64,000 nt of DNA. It comes from Dreissena polymorpha (taxonomy: Eukaryota > Mollusca > Bivalvia > Myida > Dreissenidae). The notes under the pieces were generated by a model. That model made no database searches. It had not been told where the DNA came from and worked only from the letters and a program-made list of their open reading frames with translations. Below, piece after piece: positions 1-14,200 of this stretch; position 1 is the stretch's first letter, and each line of letters starts with the position of its first letter. Position numbers and translations under genes: made by a program. The DNA is taken from contig NC_068356.1 of assembly GCF_020536995.1 (NCBI RefSeq), positions 25,153,809-25,217,808 of the forward strand. Direction: 5' to 3'.

Positions 1-310
1 AGATTTGACATTTGACCTCTATGCTTGATTTTGTGTGCAAATGAGATTTGACATTTGACCTCTATGCTTGACCTTGTGTGCCAATGAGATTTGACATTTG
101 ACCTCTATGCTTGACCTTCACCATTGAGTTCGGAAGACGGTTGCTACACGCGACACGTCGTCGTATGATGGAATTTGCGGAAAGATAGTTCAAAATCAAT
201 CCTTATGTTTTACAAAGTTGTGATTTATACAAGAGATTTCGCACATATATACAGACGGTCAGACATACAGATGGACATTGCGACTGCTATATTTCCCCCT
301 TTTTGAAAGG
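1..310. repeat. 43-base tandem repeat and tail of a bivalve repeat element
   Basis: Units of 'agatttgacatttgacctct...' start at 1, 44 and 87 (43-base spacing); the third is partial. The stretch ends near 310 with 'cagacggtcagacatacaga' and 'tttccccctttttgaaaggggacac', the tail style (short hairpin of C and G runs) seen on repeat elements elsewhere in the window. It probably continues left of the window. Confidence 0.7.
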
Positions 311-2189
311 GGACACATGATAAATTGAACCACAAACGACAATAAAACACTAATGATACACACAAGTTCTAACATTTAATCCGGCGCACGCCACTCAGAT
401 TCAAGCTCACTCTAGATATTGTCCAAATAAACATTCTGACCAAGTTTTATCAAAATTGGATAAAAAGGTGACATCTAGATTGGTAATGAGCTAAATGTTG
501 ACCACACACCGCAAACCGGATACCGCATTACGACGGACGCCGTTCATATCATAATCATAATAGCTAAGACTGAGTATATTGTGCTCAGGTCTGCTAAACA
601 CATTGTTACATCTTAAGAGGCGACATTTATTACTCAATCTGGATAAATCTTTATAAAGAATGTTCATATAAGCAATAGATCTATATATTCCAAGTTTCAA
701 TCTTGGTAATGTGTGTCCAAAAAACTAAGTCACAAGGTCAAATCTTAGAAACACTTTTTTACTACTGTAGAGATAACATATGTTAGTCAGCATTTTTATC
801 TTCACAATATGTTGGCCATGATTGATTCTTGGTTAAATAAGGTCAAATATGTCACAACTTCAAGTCTTTGGCAATTTGTTTACCATGACGTCTATTTCGT
901 TATGTTCATATTCCGCAAGGGCCACAGAAAAGGGTTTCACAAAACGACGGGTATATCAAAACAATTACAAACAAACTATTTACCTAAGTATTCATAGAAT
1001 TGTTTGTTGAAAAAAAACAACAACAATATGATAAAACATAAGCAACAAAACAAAGAAAATAATAAATTGAACATACATGTATATGTTAACATCATTTAAG
1101 TCATTATCTTGCATTTTAACTATTATTTGCAACAACGTTCAACAAAAGTAGTAACTAAATTATAAATAAGCCTGTACGGATATACAGGTATTGTAAAATA
1201 CGAAAGTTTATACCTTCGTCATTTCTCTAAACAATCCCGAATGTATCACACACCTGCTACATGTATTTTAGTTAAAACTAATGTAAATCAGCGATTTCTA
1301 AACATCAATAATTGCGTTCTTAAGCGGAAATAAGAAAACCAATACTTTTATTGCATGTATATAGGCGCGCTCGGTTTGATTATCGATGTAAATTACACAT
1401 TAATGATTTCCGGTTAAATGAAGTGTTGCACGTACACAAAAACGATTTGATTAGCAATAATTTAGCACAATACTACCGCACATTTTCTTTAAAATATTCT
1501 TCAATGAGTTCCCGAATGGGTAGTTAATATTTATACGTGTTTGTGTTGAATGAAAATTTAACTGAGCCTCGTTCTGGGAAATCTGGGCTTAATGCATGTG
1601 CGTAAAGTGTCGTCCCAGATTAGCATGTGCGGAACAAAATGTCTGAACGCGTAAAATGTATGAATTAGCACCATTAGTTCCAACCTGGCCGTTGGTCTTG
1701 ACATGAAATTACGCCATTGGTATTTAAAATAAAACATGCTAGAGCATGCAGGTTAGTCCGATTTCACTGTCTTGTATGGGATTGTTATTCAAATAACAAC
1801 CTTAGTTGTATGCAATTAAGTTAACTGTTATATTTGTATATTCACAAATGAACACGTACTTAGTACTACAAGAAAAACATATGTACTTTAAGAAAGACAT
1901 AATTTGTGAACTGTTTTATTCTTGGTCACGCGTACGCATCGGTTTGATATAAAAACAGTACACCATAAACATAATAGAAATTATTAAAACAATTGTTGTT
2001 ATCTATTAGTTGCATTACGGTTAACGTTTTACTGCATTTGCTGTGCACGATTTTGTGTTATTTGTAATAGCATTATCTGATAGCTGCGCAGCTGCTCAAG
2101 AACATGATCGCGAAGAACGTGTGATACATGTCAGGGGACTTAATTCATTAGGACGACTTTCAATATTAAATTTGCAGTTGTTTTTCATA
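311..2189. other. Upstream intergenic DNA
   Basis: No gene seen. 370-750 resembles a decayed bivalve dispersed repeat. 1564-1631 is a fragment of the fold-back MITE family ('ctgggcttaatgcatgtgcg', 'taaagtgtcgtcccagatta'). Confidence 0.5.
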
Positions 2190-2900
2190 ATTACGATGCG
2201 ATAATAGCTATCAAGTGTTAAAACATACGTAAGACATATCAGGATACCAGTTTAATTCAGTTTTAAGTTTTAAAAAAATGTATTGTTGAAATACAACACA
2301 AAGAGATATATTTAAGCACGCGCGTTGTTTATTGTTCCACACATTTTCTTAATCATGATGCGATAATAGCTATCAAGTGTTATTACATACGCGTAAGACA
2401 TATCAGTATCTGTATTACATACTCTTAAGACATATCAGTATCTGTATTACATACGCGTAAGACATATCAGTATCTGTATTACATACGCGTAAGACATATC
2501 AGTATCTGTATTACATACGCTTAAGACATATCAGTATCTGTATTACATACTCGTAAGACAAAGCAGTATCTGTATTACATACGCGTAAGACATATCAGTA
2601 TCTGTATTACATACTCTTAAGACATATCAGTATCTGTATTACATACGCGTAAGACATATCAGTATCTGTATTACATACGCGTAAGACATATCAGTATCTG
2701 TATTACATACGCGTAAGACATATCAGTATCTGTATTACATACTCGTAAGACATATCAGTATCTGTATTACATACGCGTAAGACATATCAGTATCTGATAT
2801 ACTGATACTTAAGTATAGTCTTACTTTTAAAAAAAACATGTCTTGTTAAAATACAACACACAGTCACATTTTTACGCACATGCATGGTTTATTGTACCCA
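2190..2900. repeat. Tandem duplication with an internal 32-base minisatellite
   Basis: A block of roughly 160 bases occurs twice, at about 2190-2345 and 2356-2900. Both copies begin 'gatgcgataatagctatcaa' and end near 'ggtttattgt'. In the second copy a 32-base piece ('tattacatacgcgtaagaca...') is repeated exactly 13 times from 2381 to 2796 with few changes, while the first copy has it once. Units abut without spacers. Confidence 0.9.
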
Positions 2901-3898
2901 CAAAAACTTTTTATAATGTTAGAATACAGTTTAACTTTATGCATTTCCTTCAATTATACAATGATTTTTTATGTTCGTGGATCGCCTAGCATCGTACTAC
3001 TCCTGTCATGTTTTTGTTTTACATGAGAATTACTTCCTCGTCGAAGTCTGTCATACTCATGTATCTAGTCAGTGCATGTTGCCGAGAGTACAGAATGTCT
3101 GAACCACGTTGTAATTGTAATACCCTATCATTGTTTTGTGGATTGGTTAAATAATGCATGTCATAATATGTTTATATTAAGAAAGCTATTATTGAACTTC
3201 CTCTTTACTGAAATAAAACCCCGCACAAGTGCCTGCATATACGCATATTTTTCTAAAAATTATAATACCGTAATTCATGTATATGAACGCGATAGTTGAC
3301 ATATTATTTCATCTTATAGAACTATAACAACGAGGCATGATTACGTATACAACGAATAATTCATTTGCTATTTCTTCATTTTTTATTTAAACATATATGC
3401 ATTGTTAACCAAACGATTGGGTAAATTGAGATGCCCCGTGTAAATCAATATACTAATTTCACCCGTGCGTGGTAAGATGCGAGGAACTACTACTACTATC
3501 GAACATACTGCACCGCACAGTACATTATCCGTCTTAAATATAGTGTTGTGTTACCGACCGGTTTAACGTAATGCTTCTTTCATTGAATAAACTAGATCTA
3601 TTGGAGCGTTTATTGTTACCAGCACGTAAAAGGGTTCTGTGTTGTTGATAGACTTAGCAAGGGATTTCGATATTGACTCTATTGCTTTATTCATTGAGTA
3701 TCATTTTGTATGCTAAGGGATTAAAGAGATTAGCAAGCGATAGACAGATAGCTTGACGTTAAGTGTCTATCACTTGCGAAGTTTACTATTAGCGCAAGTT
3801 TTGAGAGCGCTGGCATAGCAGAGAATATTGAAGGTCTGTAATAATCTTGTATTGAATATATATATAGTTTCTGACCAGTGTGATACTTGCAATAAACC
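2901..3898. other. Immediate upstream region of the tolloid start codon
   Basis: No coding signal recognised. A TATA-like tract (ATATATATATAG, about 3856-3868) lies some 30-45 bases before the start codon. The region may contain the promoter or an upstream intron; the sequence alone does not decide. Confidence 0.3.
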
Positions 3899-4067
3899 AT
3901 GGAGGTACGGACGGGTTGGAAATTATTAATTTGTCAGTTTTCAACATATTGGATTTATGTGATATGTGACTCTACCGCGAGGTCTGGTTTAATAGAAAAT
4001 GCACCAAAATATGGAACATATCCGCACAAAACATCAAACGACATATACATGGATCCATGCAAAGCAT
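3899..4067 (+). CDS. Tolloid exon 1: start codon, signal peptide, start of propeptide
   Basis: The ATG sits in a good initiation context (A at -3, G at +4). The first 30 residues hold a hydrophobic stretch ([15 protein letters not shown]) that fits a signal peptide. The exon ends with MDPCKA, matching the DPCKA of vertebrate BMP1 propeptides, then donor T|GTAAGT (phase 1). A TATA-like run lies about 45 bases upstream, but non-coding 5' exons cannot be excluded. Confidence 0.85.
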
Positions 4068-4370
4068 GTAAGTATACTACTCGCTACACTAATTGTGCTT
4101 CTACTATACTTCTCTAACTTCCCTCCTCATCTCCTTTTCATTTCTCCGCTAGTACTCGTACTTCAAATATTATGATTGTTGCCTTTCAAATTTATTTTTA
4201 AACTAGACCGACTACATGTTTAAGATTGTAACTAGATAATAATTATTGCATACGTTGCTGTTGCTGATGTTACTTTTTTCTACTTCTACTACTGCTTCCA
4301 CGAGGATAAATATTACTTATCTTACCACAACAACAACAAGAACAACTACTACTACTACTATTACTACTAT

Positions 4371-4430
<60 letters not shown>

Positions 4431-5218
4431 GACGACGACGACGACGACGATGACGATGATGACGACGACGACGACAACGACGACGACTACTACTATTTAT
4501 TTTATTACTACTGCTTGCACTTCATGGTTGCATATTATCATACTTTGCACTAGAAAAACTTAACTTCAGCTTTGAATGCTTCCTGATATTGTTAACAATA
4601 AAGAATTAATTACCCATGAGCTCGGTTTGAAGGGCTTAGAATCGCTTCATCCGAGTGATTTCTTTCATGTGGAGTGAAATCTTCCATACACTGCAGTGTG
4701 CACATGTCAACTTTAATTAGCATTACGGTTGCACATTATATGTTACAGAGCGTGTAAACATATTCGATGTCAATAACCCATCTTTTTTTATTGTATATGT
4801 CGTTTGATCTCTTTTCTGCCCCTTTTTTCTACGCAGCTTTCGATTCCAAAACGCCTTACATAACGGCATGGCAATTGCGTAATTGCGTTCACACGGTTCT
4901 CATATGCTGGTTACAGACTATATACCGGGCTTCAAACAACACCCTCGATCGTGAATTGAAATATCAAATCCGCAATTTGACTAGCCAAAAGATGTCTGTA
5001 TAGATTCCTTTATATTTTACGTATTACTAACATATGTGCAATATTAACTTATATGCAATATTATCCGAAAGAGTCTAATTTTGTATTCCTAGACACCTTC
5101 TAAATGGATAAACGCGAGTATTACATTACCATTTTTTAAACTCTCTCATGATAATATATAATTTGATGCTCATACTATAATCTTTTTGTCGTTTTTCATT
5201 TGTCCTATATATATAATA

Positions 5219-5270
<52 letters not shown>

Positions 5271-8200
5271 CCATCAACTGGACACATTTTGCAGTCATCC
5301 GTATAAGTCAATAACCCCGGTATAAATGGTTCAAGTTCAGTTAGTACTTTCCAGGGCCAATTATCGTGATTTTTTTTCATTTTTTAAGCTCAACTCGGAT
5401 GAGATTTAAGTTTCTACCTAGCTGAGCATTCAGAATGTCTGTCAGCTAACGAACACCCTCCAATCTCTGTAAGCTATCAAACATATTCACCTATTCTTAC
5501 TCATAGTCAGTGTTTAGTCAGACTCAAAACTTAAAAGAGCATATGTGAACAAATTTCGAGCATAATTGGTAAACTTGATGTAAAAATTGAGAGCAAACTC
5601 AAACTTGAGTCAGAATATTGACCAAGGTATTTTCGTAATACAAGGCCTAGTAGTTAAATACGATGTTCAATTATACATTCAAACGCGTATATAAGTTTTC
5701 CAATGTTACGACCCGTGTGTTTATCTCCGAATTTATCTTGGAAATTCGATTCACTTACGTACAGGTATCAGAAAATCATCAAATTAATTTGCTACAGGAT
5801 ATAGCACAATTTGTCTGGATTTCGCTTGAAACCACGTGCTACTTGTTACCGCGTAACCCATTAAGGCTTTCATTAATACGCAGTCCTTTGACCGAGCTTG
5901 TGATTAGAAACCAATTTAAAGTAAATAATGAGAAAATGCGTAATTAAAATATATAGTATTCTTTACTAGAAAGATTTTGTTTTCAGCGTGTACAAAATGT
6001 TCGGTTCAAAATTAGTATAGATCTATAGATAGTAGATTTGTTTAGCATAAGATCTGTTACATGAATTAATATTCTAACAAAGATTTCATGTACGAATAAC
6101 TAAAGCGTGTTATCACTGAACTAGCGGTAGTGGCATCTTCGCTCTTCTGTCTGTCTGCCTAACGTCAAATACAAAACGCATGTACCCGATACTCATTCCT
6201 TCCTTTAAATTGTATTCTCCTATAATTTACGATACCATATGTTGATAGTTGGCTTCGTTACAGTCAATTTATGAACTTAGGAGCACATGCTTCAGACCCT
6301 GTACCACCTGGTGCACGTGGACACGTGCCCGGCCTGATGCGCCCTGCCGACTTTAATGTACTTCACTGATTGACCTTTGTGTGAGTGAAGTTTAATGTTT
6401 ATCTGGAAACCGACCATTTTCAAACCGCATAAGTAGTGTTGGCATTTGCATGGATTTTTATTAAGGTACTTAATACCGAACGCGCGTTATTTCGCATGGG
6501 ATTCAAACAGTTGTAGACAAAAGTAATCATGAATGTGCGGTTTACGCCCCGTCGGCTAATACCTTTCAATACATGCGAACATGTTTGGCCATAAAAACAA
6601 ACTACTGAAATTGTGTCTGAAATATAAAGGTCGACACATCTAATGAAAGTGATAGTATGTTGTATCATCATACATGTTAAATGGCTGAGAATTTTCTTGT
6701 TACTGTCTTGGTGAATATCAATATAAAGTGAATTGTACCATAGAAAAGTAACATGAGTCTTGTCACGCAAAAATGGGTCTTATGCATAATGCGGCCTGTG
6801 AAGTTGCAGTCCAGCCTGCATATATACGTGCATAAAAGTTTGGAGCTACCCTGTGTGCTCTTCAGATCCAAAAACCTTTCGCGACTTTACAGCGGACAGG
6901 GTAGCCCCTGGCCAGACTACGCAGGCTGGTCTAAGCTACGCTGGCAGAATATGGCTTATGACCCATTTGTGCATGCCGCGGCTCAATTATGTGATGGAAT
7001 TTATATATGAAAGCAAAGGCAGCCTCGATGAATTCACGTCTATGATACACTGACTGGCTGAGACCGTACTTTGGCATGTTTCAAAGTGCAGTATTTTTAC
7101 ACATGCATCGCTGTTATTTTGTATTTCGAAACAAATTTAACACTTATAGGCTGCTAGTATTTAGGCTCGTTATCATCATGAAACTGCACATGCTCACATT
7201 AAGTTTTCACATTTAAGATTTTAGGATCTAATGTAGCGATACATATTTTTTTCGCTATCATCCTTTTGGCTGCAGCTGTTCGAACATTAGAGGTAAGACA
7301 GGCAGGGCAGGGTCTCTGTTGGTGGTTTTAACCCCGAAGAGGAAACTGTAGTTTATCGACGAATAATCTTTATTTATGATGAGATAATTCAATGTTCGAA
7401 CAGGTAACGATGAAGCGCAGTGATTGATGGGTTCCTTAGGTAAACGTATAGGTTAAACTGCACCATACACACAGTTAATAGAAAGTATCGTTACACTGGC
7501 GGTAGAATGAAATAAAAAGCACCAGACGAATGCTTATACATCCGCATACTTGACTCACGATCCCTGTCAGCATTTATTATACATGAACTGTTATGAATGT
7601 ATACATAATATATAAGAGTTTGCGGTTCAGATACAACTGCGTGTCATACCTGTACTTACAGCCAAGTATGCGCAGGAAGAGCATTCACTGTCGCATTCTT
7701 TTCGAAAACGTGGGTTTACTGTTTTACAAAATGAATTTCATTATTAAACCTGACTTTAATCATTAAAGTACGACGTGAAACAGAACATTCACATTGTTAA
7801 ATTAATAGGTATCCTTCGCATTTTTTTTTAATTTCCCAAGTGCAAACCCCTCAATCTATTGAGTTCTGTGGGGTCATCGCTCTGATCGCTTGAACCCATA
7901 ATGGTCACTGCTGAACGTAACGTGTCCTTGATTTATGGAGCCGTCACGTATTTGCTGTTAATTTAGTTCTCTAAAAAGTTTTGTTTCATTTACAGATATA
8001 CGTTTCTATTTCTCTGTATTCTCTAGCCCCAATGTGAAGTATTACTTTGATAGATAAAAATATTGTTTTATTTTTCTGTTAAATATATATATATACTATA
8101 ATTATGTAAACGTTCACGGCTTTATGTACCGGTACGTGCTAATTTCAAGGCGCATCATATTAAGTACCGGTAGCATCAATTCGCCGATATAAAATATTAA

Positions 8201-11200
8201 AAACGTGTAAAGTTATGAACCCAGCCTTGTGATGGCAATAAATTGCGACATGAGTCAAGTCGGTGTTACAGAAGATATACTTCACTTATATTTCATAGAA
8301 CTTTAGTGATTTATTTCCCACTATACAATTCTACCAACGAACCATGTATTCCCCTCTCCAACTATGTGTTCTGATATAAAATAGTTTTTCTCCCTATGTT
8401 TATGACACTTAACTACTATGACACACATACATCACAAGTGCATTCTAAATTGAGCAAACATATCTATGATTTAAACGAAAAGACAATGAAAACGCAATTC
8501 TTTTTTCCCCTGTGTGACCGCTTTTCATAAATCATGTTTGCTGACATCTTCATTTTTTGCGCGATAATGAAATGTGTTCCCTAAGGATTCTTACGACAAG
8601 TCCATTCATACCAAGAATACGTTTGTTTAGTCACATACACAGTTCAGTTTAAAAAGATGAGTCAGTGATCAAATAATATTTTATGCGGCACATGTTGCCG
8701 TTGAGTGCAAGTGAGCGCTCATTTACATGTATACATAACGACACAAGATGTCAAGATGGTCAAATTTAGGACTTTAGGCATTAAAAAGACTGGGGATACG
8801 TATGTATGACAGAGAATAATTCAGGGAATCGTTATTTTCGCGCCGTGTTCTTGTACGCCAAGCTGCATGTCTATAAATGTTGTACATTTACCATTTTGAT
8901 ATTAATGACAGAAAGAATGAATAGTGCATTGATATCAAACTTGATGTCCAGTATTTTTTTTAATTATTTTATAAATGGTTGTTCATTTCCACACAATTTG
9001 CTGGGGCCGTGTGCAGAGGGAAGCAATCAATTATATATTTGTGAACATGTTGAATTACAGCACTATAAAAAATAACTAACCAATTTCGAAACAGATGTAC
9101 AGCCTCGTCTGTTTACTTTTAAAATAACAAACCTATTTCTTAAACGAAACCTAACACCGTGCTTCTGTTTCTCTAATCTTGAGGTGTGAAAGTGATGACC
9201 GGTTTCGCGATAATCAGATGTTCGCCGGGCCAATCAAATTGCCCAGTTGGGCGGAACAGTCTCATTCGGAACCCTCTATGCGTGAAATGAATGCGCGCGT
9301 CAACTGAATATGACATTCCCCTTTAGCTGTCTTACAATGATATCCGTCGAGTATCAAATGTGCCATGCAAGACACTTGATTTGTGTTGGCGAAATGTTCA
9401 GACATTGTTATTTTGACAGGGACTGTTCGGGGGTAGCGTGTCAGTCGGACTGCACGTCTGACAGATCGTTAGCTTTACATTATCGACAGCGGACCGCGCC
9501 ATTTAGAGCCCGTCTACAATAGACCGAACTCCATTTATATTGTAATGGAGACAATATCGACTAAGTTCAATAAATGATCTGCCAAAGACAATAACAGTAG
9601 TGGTGTCAATATAGCGGCCTTTGTCACGACAAAGAGTTTCGTTCAATACATGTATCCTTCATGTGTATAGGAGACATATGCAGGGGAGATTATAAACGGT
9701 CCTTTTCGCTTTAAGTTTAACGAATGAGTTCTGTCTTGATTGGTACCTTTAGTTGGCTAGCATAACGTAAAAATGTCACATTTCAATATTTTTTTTATTT
9801 TCTGACTTTGCGCAATATAAAAAGGTCTTGAACCCGTTTGCTGAAGTTACTTAAGCGGAATCATTATTACGAGCAAATAACTCATTTTTCTGGTTTGCAC
9901 ACTGGAGTCACCTTAACAATCTCTTCGGGTGTTTCGTCGTTGTAAAGCAATGAAGAGTGTTTATTCCCGATGAAAAGAGCAAAATGTGCCCATCCACAGT
10001 TTTATGCTGTGATTATTCTTTTATGATTACCTTATGTGTCCATTCCATATGCCAGTAAAATTTCTTTGTTCCAAACTGCAAACGCATCAATCGATTGATC
10101 CCATCGGCGTCATCATTCGGAGTCTTGCACGTATATTGGTCACGGGATCCAGACATAAGCCCCCCAGGACAAAACCCCCCCAATGAAAAAATGAACATTT
10201 GGACAATTGCCCCCCAGAAGAAATGACAGGTAGGATATAAGCCCCCCAGTGCTTATTTTGCATCTGGACATTTGCCCCCCAGTGCTTATTTTAGAAGTGG
10301 ACATTTGCCCCCAGTGCCTAATTTTAAACGACATTACTTGATTGAGCAGATAATCATGTCCAATTATCACCACCTTTTAATCCTTTTGATTGATTAAATA
10401 CAGAAGCCTTTAATTTTCATTAACTAGTATATGATCAAAGCCACATGCAACACCACTAACAAGCTGATAATCCTTTTGATTGATTAATTAAAAATCAATT
10501 CAAATTCTTTAAGATGTTTGTTTTACCTAAGATTAAGCAATTAAAGTGAGTTTCTGGACCTTTTTTATTTCGAATTATAATGATCCAAGTTTCTATGATT
10601 ATATATTTATGAGATATGAAATAATACTGAATCCAAATACAGAGATATACTAGTCTAATGGAAACAACATATGATATTAGCACTGGGGGGCAAATGTCCA
10701 CTCCTAAAATAAGCACTGGGGGGCAAATATCCAGATGCAAAATAAGCACTGGGGGGCTTATATCCTACCTGTTATTACTACTGGGGGGCAATTGTCCAAA
10801 TGTTCATTTTTTCATTGGGGGGGTTTTGTCCTGGGGGGCTTATGTCCTACAATCATTGGTCACTACTGACCGAGACGCGCTTTTGATCTACTGAGCCGCC
10901 CCTTGTACGAACCGATGGAGATGCTGGTCAACGAATTTCTGGAAAACTGTAACGTACAAATATCGGTATGTCAAATGTGAAATGATGCTGTCCGTTTGCG
11001 AAAACAAATGATTTAGAATAGAAAGGGCTATTTGAAAAGTTGTACAGAAAATAAAAACGCGTGTATACATTAAATGAAGTTAATTAAACAAGTGTGTGGC
11101 GGCATAAACTTGTATAAATTGTGTACATGGCACTTACAGATTAACTGATCAAGTCTTTATATAAATTAATAGTATAATGTAGAATGTACACGTAATTATC

Positions 11201-14200
11201 GGTTATTTTTAATTAAATTCTTATGTTATTTTGGAACAAACATTTGTTTGTTTTTTGTGAACCTAAATCACAACAATATTTAATTGTTACATTTTCTTGG
11301 AATATATATCATTTTCTTGGAATATATCTCATTTTCTTGGAATATATCTCTTTTTTTTGTTTGGAATATATCTCATTTTCTTGGAATATATCTCATTTTT
11401 TTCAAAACAAGTGAACAAGTCCTTAAATCGCTAGCTCCGATTTATTTAAATGTATCAGATTGGCGGGCATGTGTGTTCAACTGTCCGTCTGTCCAGATTT
11501 GATTTTCATTCTTAAACTATTTAATGTATGGGATAATTAAATATGAGTGTTGATCATAATTTCCCATATATGGCGCGAACAAAGTCAAAACGTCTCAGTC
11601 AATGCAAAGGTCACATTTCATGGAGAAACGTCATAAATTTTCATTTCTTTGGCAACATATCATTCGGGTAAAATCGTCACATCATTTGACAAGCCTACGA
11701 TAGTCTGCGATAATTATTGTGTGATACAAATGTAATTGGAGTATGTCAGAAGTATATTGTGAACTATTTTAGTTCATGTTACTAGTTTCTAGCTAATATT
11801 TCAACAGTTTGCGTTTATTTTGTGTTAAAATATAAATTATGTCATTTAAACTGTACCGAATTGTGCGTGAAGCAAACGAAAAATCAATTCTATGCTCTAT
11901 TGAATCGAAACTATGTATCGGCATGTATAAAATGCGCGATGCATTTCACTCGTGGATTAATCGATATTTAAGAACACATGTGCTATTTGTGGTTTGTTTA
12001 TAGTTTTCAACTAATAATCTCAAACTTGACATTTTTTCTAAAATTCCACTCAAGCTATTGCTCTGCATAAATATCTTAGAAAAGTGTTGGTTTCCGATTG
12101 TTATATTGTAAACATGTTGTCCTTTTTTCTTAATTTACACGAAAACACTGCACCGAACTCGCTCATTGAATCTGATTATGAATCCAGGCGCGTAGAAGCA
12201 GGGTCTGAAGAATAATTAGAGGAGCATACAGATATTTTTTTTAATCGTTGGTACAGTAAGATTTCTTTTCAGTCTTCCACTTGTATGAAAGTATGCTCGT
12301 GGCCGCCATGAGATCTGTGCCGCGACTGCAATAGACACGGGTCCACAATAATGATCACTTTACATCTTAGGATAATCGGCGGAACTCTGATAAAATGTTG
12401 ACAAAAACAAGAGGTATATGCTACAGTTATATAAAATGTTGACGGAAACAAGACGTATATGCTACAGTTATATAAAATATTGACGGAAACAAGACGTATA
12501 TGCTACAGTTATATAAAATGTTGACGGAAACAAGACGTATATGCTACAGTTATATAAAATGTTGACGGAAACAAGAGGTATATGCTACAGTTATATAAAA
12601 TGTTGACGGAAACAAGAGGTATATGCTACAGTTATATAAAATGTTGACGGAAACAAGACGTATATGCTACAGTTATATAAAATGTTGACGGAAACAAGAC
12701 GTATATGCTACAGTTATATAAAATGTTGACGGAAACAAGACGTATATGCTACAGTTATGGGTTGAGGCTTCAGTCGAATGCCCATTTATATGTCAAAATA
12801 ATAACCGAATACAAAACTGTCAACATTTAACATTTTGCGGATTACTGATTGAATTACCTACCTCCGAAAGTCGAATGAATATAAAGCTGGTAGGCGTCAT
12901 TCCGCCCGTGTATGCGTGCGTGCATTCTTGCGTCCGTCACAATAGCTTTAATGCAGAACTTGTTCGTGCGATTTTTGTAAAAAAAAAATAAATATATATT
13001 TTATAATAATTATATATCCATATTTTCAAGGTTTCGCGATGGCGTTATTTTTAAGGAGTTTGTTTAAAATCACAAGTAAAGGTTCTGAGCGCAATGCCAA
13101 CTTCTCTTTGTATGCGACTTTTCGTCATTTTTGCACAATATTCTATAGCATATAATGTGATTTTTTCACGACTGAGATATTGAAAGCAGTTTTTCAAGGA
13201 CTTTTTGAATTACACGTAAAAGCTTCTCTACGCAACTCCTGCTACATTTTGAATGCGATTTTCGTCAAACTGTTTCAGAATAATTATCTTCAAGTGATAG
13301 AACGCAAATTGGCAGTGTTTCGCTATAGCATTAGTGTTTAAGTAGTTATTGGCCTTTGTTTAAAAGGACATTAAAAAGAAACTTCTGTTCGCAATTGCAA
13401 ATTCCGACTAACTCTACCTTTTCGGCAACAATTAACACACTGTCTTTAAAAGCTTCTTGTTCTAAGTGAAACAAGAGGTAATTATTACAGTACATGTATT
13501 TATGTGAACTTAACATGTAACTACATGTAGTTAACTTTGCCCTTAGTTATTCCAAAGTTCATTTAAATTTATCTTCCAAACCAACATAAGCGTTTTTCAA
13601 ATCCTTAAGTTAAATGGTTTGATACATGTCGTTTGACCGGCTATAATCAGACTGAAGACCATTCGCCCTGCATTATGTGCAAGTCGGAAATGAAAAGCGG
13701 TAATTTCGGCTACACCGAGTCCAACCCCGCATTCAAAATCACATTGTAAGGTCAATTTCTTTAACGCGTATACGTAAATTCTTTTGGTGAACCTGTGGTT
13801 TGATACCATTTTAGAATTTATCACTTGTGTTTTGAAACATCCAATATATTGTTAGTGTGTGAAAAGCCGTGTATGACATCGACAAAACCTAATACAATCG
13901 ACGCAAGGTGATACAACTCAAGCACCCAACCCACCCTCGACCCCAATGATGCGGAGTCCGTAGATACATGGAATAAATTTACATGTGATAAAATATTAAA
14001 TTGTCATAAACCCATCAATGCATTCAAATGCATTCAAATTTACATTTTGAATTAATGCGTTTGTACTAAGGTAATCTCCGGATCATCTTCGTAAACTGCA
14101 CATTGGTGGCAAGCATGCGTTTACATTGATTTATATTCACACGTACCGGTATATATATAATTGACACAAACGATACATTCAATTGCACTAAGGCCATTTA

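Noticed and set aside
2381-2796. Possible CRISPR array (13 regular 32-base repeats)
   Set aside because: Units abut with no unique spacers, there are no cas genes and the context is a eukaryotic gene; it is a minisatellite.
4246-4563. 105-codon open frame rich in threonine
   Set aside because: It is the translation of the ACT/ACG triplet repeat in intron 1, with no other coding feature.
10140-10894. Open frames with the peptide repeat ISTGGQMS on both strands
   Set aside because: They come from the inverted arms of the fold-back element, and each arm yields the same peptide on opposite strands.
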